39,511 nt of DNA, from NCBI GenBank assembly GCA_945897965.1, contig CAMDHK010000009.1, forward strand, positions 1 through 39,511, given 5' to 3'. Positions 1 to 6,911 of the stretch are shown here, one piece after another. The translations under genes were made by a program, and so were the position numbers. The stretch comes from Candidatus Kuenenia stuttgartensis. Lineage in GTDB: Bacteria; Planctomycetota; Planctomycetia; Gemmatales; Gemmataceae. Numbering within the stretch: the first letter of the stretch is position 1; the number at the start of each line of letters is the position of its first letter. The notes under the pieces were generated by a model that was given only the letters and a program-made list of their open reading frames with translations, searched no databases and was not told the DNA's origin.

Positions 1-894
1 ACCTCAGGCAGATTTTTCCCCACCACCCCAAATGCTTCGTGCTATTACCCATCAACGGGTCACGAGGTAGCGTTGGCGGGGCTTGTTAAAGCATTGGAAT
101 TTGGCGAACCTTTTGCTCTTTTAATTGGGCAGCCCGGATTGGGCAAAACCTTATTAGCTCAAGTATTACTTCAAAGGCTTGAAAACCCTAAAGCAGTGGC
201 TTTTCTTCCGCATGCCAGATTTGATAACACCCTTGGTTTGCTGCAGGGGATTCTTTTTGATCTTGGGTTTACCAGCCCTAAACAAACTGCACAAGAGTTG
301 CGCATGGATCTCACCGAAAAGCTCTATGAATCTTTTGCAGAGAATGGTCCAGCGTTGATCATTCAGGATGAAGCGCACCTTTTGCACCCAGAATTGCTAG
401 AAGAATATCGAATGATTGGAAACCTTGAAATGGGGGCGGGCAGGGCGGCCCAAGTGGTTCTTTTAGCCCAGCCTGATATTCTTGAAACTCTCAAAAAACC
501 TTACTTCGAATCTTTTAAACAACGCATTACGGTTTGCCCTTCTCTCGAACCTTTAGGGAAATATGAAGCCGCTGATTATTTAATCCATCATGCTAGATTT
601 GCGCAAAAATTGCCGAGCTACTTTACTGAAAGCGCCCTTGAAAAGCTGGTTTCGTTTAGTTGTGGTATCCCGCGCATATTAAATCAAGTGGGAGAAATCT
701 CGCACCAGCAAGTAACCCAGACAGGGAAAAATAGGCTGGATCTAGAGCATGTGCAAGCTGCAATCGAATTGCTTAAACGACCTTGGCTTCAATTTCGAGA
801 AAACAAAGAATTTGATCTTTTACAAAACATTGATCGAGTGCAGGGCCCAGAAGTCCGATTATTAAATAATGGCGAATTAGGCAGGACTGCCTAG
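1..894 (+). CDS. ExeA/GspA-like AAA ATPase, 5' end outside window
   Basis: P-loop ATPase of the ExeA/GspA (AAA_22) type. The reading frame is open back to base 1, and its first residues (FFPTTPNASCYYPSTGHEVAL) match the usual start of this family just before the P-loop, so the TTG at 73 is not the real start and the gene is cut by the window edge. Visible are Walker A GQPGLGKT (about bases 127-150), Walker B ALIIQDEAH near 350-375, a sensor-1-like stretch AAQVVLLAQPD, and a C-terminal lid with the sequence GIPRILNQ typical of the family. Such ATPases occur in type II secretion and as XrtA/PEP-CTERM exopolysaccharide-associated ATPases. The next gene is a CpsD/Wzc-like protein, which favours an exopolysaccharide-related role. 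That role is inference; the ATPase assignment is firm. Confidence 0.85.
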   Translation, partial: TSGRFFPTTPNASCYYPSTGHEVALAGLVKALEFGEPFALLIGQPGLGKTLLAQVLLQRLENPKAVAFLPHARFDNTLGLLQGILFDLGFTSPKQTAQELRMDLTEKLYESFAENGPALIIQDEAHLLHPELLEEYRMIGNLEMGAGRAAQVVLLAQPDILETLKKPYFESFKQRITVCPSLEPLGKYEAADYLIHHARFAQKLPSYFTESALEKLVSFSCGIPRILNQVGEISHQQVTQTGKNRLDLEHVQAAIELLKRPWLQFRENKEFDLLQNIDRVQGPEVRLLNNGELGRTA

Positions 895-914
895 GATTAG
901 GCTTCATTGCCTAA
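876..914 (+). repeat. Two tandem copies of a 20-base stem-loop unit
   Basis: ATTAGGC at 876-882 and again at 896-902, each followed after six bases by GCCTA (889-893 and 909-913). Each copy can fold by itself: TAGGCAG/CTGCCTA at 878-893 and TTAGGC/GCCTAA at 897-914. The first hairpin contains the end of the ATPase frame and its TAG stop (892-894); the second lies just before the GGAGG ribosome site of the next gene. There is no following T-tract, so it is not an obvious terminator. An mRNA processing or translation-tuning element is possible. Confidence 0.6.
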
Positions 915-931
915 ACGGAGGTTTTTCAAGG

Positions 932-1873
932 ATGGCAAGAATGTTCGATGCGCTAGGTTCGGGGTCAAAACCCAAAACTGGTCGCAAAACCAAAAAAGTT
1001 GATGTAGCACCTGTCCCTATGCAGGAACTTGCGCCCATTCAGGAATCCGCAGTAGAGCAGCCTCAAGATAATAATCTTGGCAATGGCTTTTCTTTTATTG
1101 AGGTTGGGCCCAAAGGTTATCTCGTTGGTTCGCCCGATGTTGTTGTAGTTGCTCCGGTAGTAGAAGGCCCCAAATTAAAATTAAGTACGATCGAGCCAGA
1201 GGTTGCGCCCGCCATTTCTACAGTCTTGCCCTCCGTTAATACCCAAGTTTCTGAAGATGAAGGTGGTTGTTACGCAGACTTAATGAAAAGTTTGATAGCG
1301 GAATTTCCAACCAAGCAAGAAGGAACCTTGTTATTTGTAACTCCACCTGCAGTGCAAATTGCGGATGCGGTGCTTAAATTGGCAAAAGAAGCCGCATTGT
1401 TGGGCGAAGTGGTGTTAGTTGAAGCGAAAGAGAATTCTGGAAATTTGCAGCGTTGGCTAGGCTTGCAGGAATCTCCAGGTTGGGGAGATGTTGTATCGGG
1501 TAAAGCTGAACTTGAAGATTGCTTGCAAGATACAAATATTCCTGGATTAAAAGTGGTGACTGCAGGAAGTCGAAATGGTGGAAATAAAAACGGCCCACGA
1601 CTGATCGCCCGTTCACCTAGGGGGTTGATTCGTACTTTAAGAAAGCAGCACCGTCTAATCCTTATTGATGGTGGAATTTGGTCCGAAGAGTCAGGTTCTT
1701 TGGGGTTGGCACGAGAATGTGATGGAATTTGTCTTTTAGTACCCGCAAGTAAATCAGGTTCTGCAACCGTAGAAGAAATACTTGGAAGAATTGAAGATTC
1801 TGGCAGCAGACTTGCTGGCGTGCTAGTATTACCCAATCAAGATCGATCAAGAAGCCTCAAAAAAGCTGCATAA
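932..1873 (+). CDS. CpsD/Wzc-like (BY-kinase fold) protein without Walker A
   Basis: 313 residues. The opening MARMFDALGSG resembles the conserved start of CpsD/Wzc-type tyrosine autokinases, followed by a low-complexity linker (about 12-110) rich in Pro, Val and Glu. The C-terminal domain (about 130-300) follows the MinD/BY-kinase order: beta strand TLLFVTPP, a VVLVEAKENSG strand in the Walker A' position, a RLILIDGG Walker-B-like strand near 241-248 and the strand CDGICLLVPA. The loop that should be the GxxGxGKT/S P-loop is instead TPPAVQIADAV, with no Lys-Thr/Ser. ATP binding is therefore doubtful, and no tyrosine cluster is seen at the C terminus. A GGAGG at 917-921 precedes the ATG. It lies 37 bases after the ATPase and is probably cotranscribed. 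Likely an accessory protein of polysaccharide export or regulation, by inference. Confidence 0.65.
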   Translation: MARMFDALGSGSKPKTGRKTKKVDVAPVPMQELAPIQESAVEQPQDNNLGNGFSFIEVGPKGYLVGSPDVVVVAPVVEGPKLKLSTIEPEVAPAISTVLPSVNTQVSEDEGGCYADLMKSLIAEFPTKQEGTLLFVTPPAVQIADAVLKLAKEAALLGEVVLVEAKENSGNLQRWLGLQESPGWGDVVSGKAELEDCLQDTNIPGLKVVTAGSRNGGNKNGPRLIARSPRGLIRTLRKQHRLILIDGGIWSEESGSLGLARECDGICLLVPASKSGSATVEEILGRIEDSGSRLAGVLVLPNQDRSRSLKKAA

Positions 1874-1898
1874 ATTCTTCTTAAATTGAGGTTTTTTT
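1855..1898 (+). terminator. Possible rho-independent terminator
   Basis: CCTCAA (1855-1860) pairs with TTGAGG (1886-1891), followed at once by seven T residues (1892-1898). The loop of 25 bases is long and the first arm lies inside the last codons of the upstream gene, so the call is tentative. Its position fits separation of the polysaccharide-type pair from the ribosomal block. Confidence 0.35.
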
Positions 1899-2016
1899 CT
1901 TCAGCCTATTGCTCCTTGCCCCTCTGTTTACGATAATATCTTATCTGCATTGAGACACTCAAGAGAACTACCCAGTAGTGGTTGGTTCCTTTATTTTTTT
2001 TTCAGGTATAAATGTC

Positions 2017-2661
2017 ATGGTTCAAGTTGTAAAAGTTAAAGCATCAAGTCGCACAGAACATGGATCAAAAGCTGCTAAAAAGCTTAGAAAAACAGGCATG
2101 GTGCCTTGTGTTATCTATGGCCATAAAGAAAGTGCTGTTAGCCTTTCTGCCAGCCATGATGAACTTATGAAGATTGTAAAGCATGGCGTTCGCCTAGTTG
2201 ATCTTGAAACTGATGGCAAGATTGAAAAGGCGCTTATCCGCGATGTGCAATGGGATTATCTTGGAAATGATGTGATTCATGTCGATTTTTCTCGCGTTAG
2301 CGCAGATGAGAAAATCCATATCACCGTTTCTCTTGAATTGAAGGGCACTGCACCCGGCCTGTTGGCAGGTGGTGTTCTTGATATGCCCATGCATTCCATT
2401 CACATTGAGTGTTTGGTCATAAATATTCCTGATGTGATTCGTGTAAATGTTAGCGAATTGCAAGTAGGTGGCGTAATTCATGTTAAACAACTGGTTGCTC
2501 CTGAAGGGGTTGTATTCCTTGCAGATGAAGATGCAGTTGTTGTTCAAATCGTATCGGCTAAAGCTGAAGTAGCATCTACGATGCCTCCAGAACTTGGCGC
2601 CGCTGCTACCGAACCTGAGGTTATTAAGAAACCCAAGCCAGTAGCTGATGACGAAGAATAA
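2017..2661 (+). CDS. rplY: 50S ribosomal protein L25 / Ctc family
   Basis: 214 residues, the long two-domain Ctc (TL5) form of L25, which binds 5S rRNA in the large subunit. The N-terminal domain (about 1-90) carries the family signature: SRTEHGSKAAKKLRKTGMVPCVIYG, here noted as SRTEHGSK then VPCVIYG, and ends with VIHVDF. The C-terminal TL5 domain (about 95-185) contains the pattern KGTAPGLLAGGVL, and a Pro/Glu-rich acidic tail closes the protein. A GTG at 1978 is open in frame, but ATG at 2017 is preferred: it has AGG ten bases upstream and begins directly at the conserved VQVVKVKA segment. First gene of the translation/replication block; pth follows after 36 bases. Confidence 0.92.
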   Translation: MVQVVKVKASSRTEHGSKAAKKLRKTGMVPCVIYGHKESAVSLSASHDELMKIVKHGVRLVDLETDGKIEKALIRDVQWDYLGNDVIHVDFSRVSADEKIHITVSLELKGTAPGLLAGGVLDMPMHSIHIECLVINIPDVIRVNVSELQVGGVIHVKQLVAPEGVVFLADEDAVVVQIVSAKAEVASTMPPELGAAATEPEVIKKPKPVADDEE

Positions 2662-2697
2662 TTATTAGCCTTTTGGATTTAACAAAAGGGCAGACGC

Positions 2698-3264
2698 ATG
2701 AAGGTGGTTGTGGGTTTGGGAAACCCTGGTGTTGATTATGATGGTACCCGCCATAACATAGGGTTTGATGTACTTGACAAAATAGCGAAGACGGATGGGG
2801 ATGGTAAGTACGGGTTAAAGTTTCATGGTGCAGTTTGTCAGGTAGTTAAGGGCGAGCAAAAGATTTTACTTGTAAAGCCCATGACATTCATGAATCTTAG
2901 TGGGACGTGCGTATCAGAGATATTGGGTTTTTATCGGGTTGAGTTTGCAGATTTGATAGTACTTTGCGACGATGTGAATTTGCCTTTGGGCAAGATTCGG
3001 ATTCGGGCAGAAGGCGGTCACGGTGGGCATAATGGCCTCCGAGATATACAAAATAAACTGGGAAGCACGATTTACCCCAGAGTTCGACTTGGTGTTGGCG
3101 GTCCGAGTGAAGCTAATTTGTCAGGATATGTGTTGGGCAAGTTCAGGCCTCACGAAATGACCGAAGCGAAAATGATGGTAGATGATGCGGTAGATGCGGT
3201 TTGGAGCTGGGTTAAGGATGGGATTCAAGTTTGTATGAATCGATTCAACGGCCCGGTAAAGTAA
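2698..3264 (+). CDS. pth: Peptidyl-tRNA hydrolase
   Basis: 188 residues, normal for bacterial Pth, which releases tRNA from peptidyl-tRNA dropped by stalled ribosomes in the cytoplasm. The active-site set is complete: N9 in VVGLGNPG, catalytic H19 in TRHNIGF, N66 in MTFMNLSG, D91/D92 in LCDDVNLPLG, and the GGHGGHNGLRDI segment with N112. The ATG follows a GGGCAG ribosome-site-like run. It lies between rplY and rpsF, an order common in bacteria (ctc-pth), and is probably part of one operon. Nothing unusual is seen. Confidence 0.96.
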   Translation: MKVVVGLGNPGVDYDGTRHNIGFDVLDKIAKTDGDGKYGLKFHGAVCQVVKGEQKILLVKPMTFMNLSGTCVSEILGFYRVEFADLIVLCDDVNLPLGKIRIRAEGGHGGHNGLRDIQNKLGSTIYPRVRLGVGGPSEANLSGYVLGKFRPHEMTEAKMMVDDAVDAVWSWVKDGIQVCMNRFNGPVK

Positions 3265-3306
3265 CAAAATTTTTGTAGTTTTCTTATCAAGGATAGGGTG
3301 TAAATC

Positions 3307-3798
3307 ATGACTGCGAATGCGAATATTGAGAGTGTGAGTACTGCGAATGTGAATGTTTATGAATGCATGTTTTTGCTCGACACCAATAAGGTCGCAGGAA
3401 ACACCACCGAGTTATCCAATCAGGTTCATGCCATCCTTGAAAAGCACAAGGCTGAAATTTTAATCTCCCGCCCATGGGATGATCGTAAATTGGCGTATAC
3501 CGTGAAGGGCCAAAAGAAGGCTCTTTATTATTTAATTTATATCAAAATCGAAGGGCCAAACTTGGCGGCTGTTGAACATGACTGCCTCCTTAATGAAAAT
3601 ATCCTTCGTTTCCTTTTCCTTAAAATTGACCCCAAGCTTGTTGATGTCTTGCTTTCTTTGGCTCGTGAAGACAGGCCTGTTGCATTGCAGACGGTTCAAC
3701 AAGATCCTACGGGCGAAGATTATTTCCAAGAAGATGATCGTGGTTCCCGTCGTGGCGGTGGTGGTGGCGGTGGTCGTCGCTATGATAGCAAGGATTAA
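3307..3798 (+). CDS. rpsF: 30S ribosomal protein S6
   Basis: 163 residues; longer than the roughly 100-residue S6 core because of a leader of about 16 residues before YECMFLLDTN and a C-terminal tail. The core shows the S6 features: YECMFLLD strand, RPWDDRKLAYTVKGQKKALYYL, and NILRFLFLK. The tail is acidic and then strongly Gly/Arg-rich, with seven consecutive glycines near residues 149-155. In many bacteria rpsF is followed by ssb, rpsR and rplI; here ssb and rplI follow but rpsR is absent from the cluster. ATG 3307 has an AAGGA-type site upstream (about 3289-3293). S6 pairs with S18 on the 30S platform. Confidence 0.93.
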   Translation: MTANANIESVSTANVNVYECMFLLDTNKVAGNTTELSNQVHAILEKHKAEILISRPWDDRKLAYTVKGQKKALYYLIYIKIEGPNLAAVEHDCLLNENILRFLFLKIDPKLVDVLLSLAREDRPVALQTVQQDPTGEDYFQEDDRGSRRGGGGGGGRRYDSKD

Positions 3799-3917
3799 CG
3801 AGTATTTTCATCGTACCTTTGTTGCTGCTAAGCTTGAGTTTTTAGATTTCTAATTTAACTTGTAACAAGCTTTCAGTTGGCAATAAGTACCGTTAATATC
3901 ACAGGAGCAGTGACACC

Positions 3918-4415
3918 ATGGCGAACCTCAACAAAGTAATGCTTATTGGCCGATTGACTAGGGATCCTGAGATTCGGACTTTTAGTAATGGTGGCAAAGT
4001 TGCTAAGTTTGGTTTTGCGGTTAATAATCGCACCAAAAAAGGCGGCGAGTGGGTTGATGAGCCGGTGTTTCTTGATTGTCAGGCTTTTAATCGTGGTGAT
4101 TACGGTAAACTTGCTGACCGTGTTGAACAAATGATGACCAAAGGCAAGCAATGCTACCTTGAAGGTCATATAATCTTAGAACAGTGGACTTCTCAGGCCG
4201 GCGAGAAAAGGCAAGCGCTTAAAATTGTTGTCGATAGCTTGCAAATGCTTGATGGCCGAGGTAATTCAGAAGATGGCGGCGGACAGTCCAAAGGTGCACC
4301 CCGTAAAGGTGGCGCATCCTCTGGCGGTGACGCCTATGATTTTGGTGCTGAGGATTTTGCAGAAGAAGGCGGCAATCGCCCTGCTCCTCGTGAAGATGAA
4401 GAACTTCCCTTCTAA
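3918..4415 (+). CDS. ssb: Single-stranded DNA-binding protein
   Basis: 165 residues. The OB-fold occupies about residues 1-108, opening with NLNKVMLIGRLTRDPE and containing KVAKFGFAVNN and the YLEGHIILEQW strand. A Gly/Ser-rich flexible linker follows, then the acidic tip EDEELPF, the conserved peptide through which SSB recruits replication and repair proteins. AGGAG at 3903-3907 precedes the ATG by ten bases. The position between rpsF and rplI is the conserved one; dnaB lies two genes on, so replication and ribosomal genes are mixed in one unit. Confidence 0.95.
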   Translation: MANLNKVMLIGRLTRDPEIRTFSNGGKVAKFGFAVNNRTKKGGEWVDEPVFLDCQAFNRGDYGKLADRVEQMMTKGKQCYLEGHIILEQWTSQAGEKRQALKIVVDSLQMLDGRGNSEDGGGQSKGAPRKGGASSGGDAYDFGAEDFAEEGGNRPAPREDEELPF

Positions 4416-4439
4416 ATGAAGGGCTAAGGGAGTTTAAAA

Positions 4440-4955
4440 GTGAATAAGACTTTGGAACATAACAAACGGAAAAGAGCTCAGGTCATCAAAGGTAAATCCG
4501 GCGGCATGCTGCTGGTTCTTACTCAGGATGTACTTCATGTTGGCAAACAAGGCGAAGTCGTCGAAGTTCGCCATGGTTATGGCAGAAATTTCCTTTTGCC
4601 AAGAGGCCTTGCAACTGCGCCTTCCCAACATAACTTGCGACTCCTTGATCGATTTAAAGTTAAGCTTCAACAAGCTCGCGATGCTCGTCACGCTGACCTT
4701 AAAGCCATGGCTGAACAAATTGTTCGCCTTGGTGGTGTGAATATCGAATCCCGAGTCAACGAAGAAGGTCATCTTTACGGTTCTGTTGGTGCAGCGGAAA
4801 TTTTGAAGGCTCTCAAAGCGAAGAATCTTATGATCGAAGAAGAGATGATTCGTCTCGAGGGTGCCATCAAGGAAACCGGCATCTATGCTGTTAAACTGAA
4901 TCTTGGTTACGATATCGAAACAGAACTTACGGTTGCTGTAATTCCCGGAAAGTAA
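4440..4955 (+). CDS. rplI: 50S ribosomal protein L9
   Basis: 171 residues. The N-terminal rRNA-binding domain reads MLLVLTQDVLHVGKQGEVVEV followed by YGRNFLLPRGLA, the L9 signature, after an extra basic leader of about 22 residues (KTLEHNKRKR). The C-terminal domain (about 110-171) has VNEEGHLYGSVGAAEI, the usual L9 tail. The start is GTG at 4440, supported by AAGGGAG at 4426-4432 seven bases upstream; ATG 4506 would give the conventional length but has no ribosome site. L9 stabilises the L1-stalk side of the large subunit. Confidence 0.93.
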   Translation: MNKTLEHNKRKRAQVIKGKSGGMLLVLTQDVLHVGKQGEVVEVRHGYGRNFLLPRGLATAPSQHNLRLLDRFKVKLQQARDARHADLKAMAEQIVRLGGVNIESRVNEEGHLYGSVGAAEILKALKAKNLMIEEEMIRLEGAIKETGIYAVKLNLGYDIETELTVAVIPGK

Positions 4956-4989
4956 TTTAGATTAGCCCTCATTTAACCGGGGCGCATAT

Positions 4990-5016
4990 CTTCCCGGGAA
5001 GTCACTTGCCGGGAGG
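4990..5016 (+). promoter_or_regulatory. Stem-loop covering the dnaB ribosome binding site
   Basis: CTTCCCGG (4990-4997) can pair with CCGGGAGG (5009-5016), eight pairs with one G-U and an 11-base loop. The right arm contains the whole GGGAGG Shine-Dalgarno site of dnaB. A ten-base palindrome TTCCCGGGAA (4991-5000) overlaps the left arm and could compete. The pairing is read directly from the sequence; control of DnaB translation is inference. Confidence 0.5.
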
Positions 5017-5022
5017 ATTCCC

Positions 5023-6384
5023 ATGGCTTCTGCCAGTTATGAAAGTTCGGGCTCGGGGCGACTTCTGCCCCAAAGCCTTGATTCTGAACGATCTGTTCTA
5101 GGTAGTATGTTCAGAAGCAACGATGTCATAGGCGATGTTGTTCAAATTCTTAATGTTGATAACTTCTATTCTGACGCCCATCAAAAAATCTATAAAGCCA
5201 TGATCGTTCTTTACGAGGCAGGCAAACCAGTAGATTTAGTAGTTCTCACCGAAGCTCTTAAACTAGCCAATCAAATTGATGATGTGGGAGGCTATGGTGC
5301 CTTGGCCGAGCTTTGGGATGCTGCCCCCACTGCTGCTAATGCAGTGCACTACGCTCATATTGTTCGCGACCGCTCGATTGTGCGTTCCCTCATAAATGTT
5401 GGTAATGAAATCCTTCGGGATGCTTATGATCAAGTTGGGCCAGCTGATGAATTGCTGCATCAAGCCACAGGAAAAATGCTTGATGTTGCAGAGCGCGGTG
5501 TAACAGGCCGTGTCTATGGCATGGATAAAATGCTGGAAGAAACCTTTGATCGTATTGACCAGCGTCAGACACGCGGTGGCTCTTCGATTAGTGGGATAAG
5601 TAGTGGTTATCCAGATTTAGATGAGGTAACTGCAGGGTTTCAGAATAGCGAAATGATAATCATCGCAGCGAGGCCATCGGTTGGGAAAACCGCATTTGCA
5701 TTGAACTTGATTCGCAATATTGCAGTAGATGAGAAATCGACGGTTCTGTTTTGCTCGTTGGAACAATCGCGGGTGGAAATCGTGGAGAGGCTTTTGTGTT
5801 CTCATGCGCGAGTTGATGCCCAGAAATTGCGAAAAGGTTTGATGAATGCTGAAGATATGGAAAGGCTGATTGCAGCCAGTGGTATAATGAGAAACGCCAA
5901 GATTTTTATTGATGACTCGCCTGGTCAGGGTATGCTTCGAATAGCAGCAAATGCTAGGCGATTGAAGTTAAGAAATGATCTTAAAATGGTGGTGATCGAC
6001 TATTTACAGTTGATCGAGCCAGAAAATCGTAGAGACCCTAGGCAGGAGCAAGTGGCTCAAATTAGCCGTAGATTAAAGGGGTTGGCTCGGGAACTTTCTA
6101 TCCCCGTTATCGCATTGGCTCAGGTGAATCGTTCTTCTGAAGATAGGCAAGATCATAAGCCGAGACTTTCGGATTTGCGCGAATCAGGAAGTATCGAGCA
6201 AGATGCAGATACCGTGATACTATTGCACCGACCTGAAAGGTTTGAGCCTGGGCAGCATGAAGGCCTCACCGAAGTGATCATCGGAAAACAGCGCAACGGG
6301 CCCGTGGGTGAAATCACCCTAACCTTTAACAAAAATATGATGCGCTTTGAGAACTTTGCGGTAGGCGTGCCTTTTGACAACTAA
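5023..6384 (+). CDS. dnaB: Replicative DNA helicase DnaB
   Basis: 453 residues, full length. The N-terminal primase-interacting domain (about 15-120) begins with LPQSLDSERSVLGSMF; the RecA-like motor domain follows a linker. Walker A is ARPSVGKT (216-223), Walker B MVVIDYLQL near residue 325, and the segment SDLRESGSIEQDADTVILLHR is the family signature including the arginine-finger region. DnaB is the hexameric 5'-3' helicase of the replication fork. No intein or insertion interrupts the P-loop, a frequent site for inteins. A strong GGGAGG precedes the ATG. It follows rplI, as in many bacteria, and ispF begins 18 bases after the stop. Confidence 0.97.
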   Translation: MASASYESSGSGRLLPQSLDSERSVLGSMFRSNDVIGDVVQILNVDNFYSDAHQKIYKAMIVLYEAGKPVDLVVLTEALKLANQIDDVGGYGALAELWDAAPTAANAVHYAHIVRDRSIVRSLINVGNEILRDAYDQVGPADELLHQATGKMLDVAERGVTGRVYGMDKMLEETFDRIDQRQTRGGSSISGISSGYPDLDEVTAGFQNSEMIIIAARPSVGKTAFALNLIRNIAVDEKSTVLFCSLEQSRVEIVERLLCSHARVDAQKLRKGLMNAEDMERLIAASGIMRNAKIFIDDSPGQGMLRIAANARRLKLRNDLKMVVIDYLQLIEPENRRDPRQEQVAQISRRLKGLARELSIPVIALAQVNRSSEDRQDHKPRLSDLRESGSIEQDADTVILLHRPERFEPGQHEGLTEVIIGKQRNGPVGEITLTFNKNMMRFENFAVGVPFDN

Positions 6385-6402
6385 CCAGGATGGAGCCCAG
6401 GG

Positions 6403-6879
6403 ATGAATCGGGTTGGAATCGGCCACGATACACACAGGCTAGAAGCAGGAAGAAAGCTAATTCTAGGCGGGATATTAGTTGAATACCCTCGTGGATTAGC
6501 TGGCCATAGCGATGCCGATATTGTGTTGCACGCCCTTACGGATGCGATACTTGGGGCTGCTGGGCTTGGGGATATAGGCGATGCCTTCCCCGATACGGAT
6601 GCTGCCAATAAAGATGTGGATTCTTCAATCTTTCTACAACATTCAATGGCTCAAATTGCAACTCTGGGCTGGCATCTTATCAATGTAGATGTCATTATTT
6701 TTGCTCAGGAGCCAAAATTGGGAATGGTGAAATCTCGTATCAGAGATAATCTAGCCCGATTACTTTCTTTGGATGGCTCGTGTGTGAATGTTAAGGCGAA
6801 GACCGGTGAAAAAGTTGGTTTTATTGGAAGGGTAGAGGCAATGAGTTGCCAGGTGGTGGTTCTTTTGGGTCGTTCCTAG
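6403..6879 (+). CDS. ispF: 2-C-methyl-D-erythritol 2,4-cyclodiphosphate synthase
   Basis: 158 residues, usual length. Converts CDP-methylerythritol 2-phosphate to the cyclic diphosphate in the non-mevalonate (MEP) isoprenoid pathway. Zinc ligands are in place: D9 and H11 in GIGHDTHRL and H43 in VLHALTDAIL. Other family motifs: AGHSDAD, GLGDIGDAFPDTD and the C-terminal KTGEKVGFIGR. Starts at ATG 6403 with a weak GGA-type site (CCAGGATGGAG). ispD and the other MEP genes are not in the window. cysS follows 32 bases after the stop; an ispF-cysS neighbourhood is common in bacteria. Confidence 0.96.
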   Translation: MNRVGIGHDTHRLEAGRKLILGGILVEYPRGLAGHSDADIVLHALTDAILGAAGLGDIGDAFPDTDAANKDVDSSIFLQHSMAQIATLGWHLINVDVIIFAQEPKLGMVKSRIRDNLARLLSLDGSCVNVKAKTGEKVGFIGRVEAMSCQVVVLLGRS

Positions 6880-6911
6880 AGTGGAACAGGTCGTTTAGTA
6901 AAGGATTATGC

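Noticed and set aside
73..75. TTG as start of the first gene
   Set aside because: The frame is open to base 1 and the upstream residues fit the ATPase family, so the gene is cut by the window rather than starting here.
1270..1836. 188-codon frame on the minus strand
   Set aside because: Exactly antisense to the BY-kinase-like gene, Ser/Pro-rich with no family signature; a shadow.
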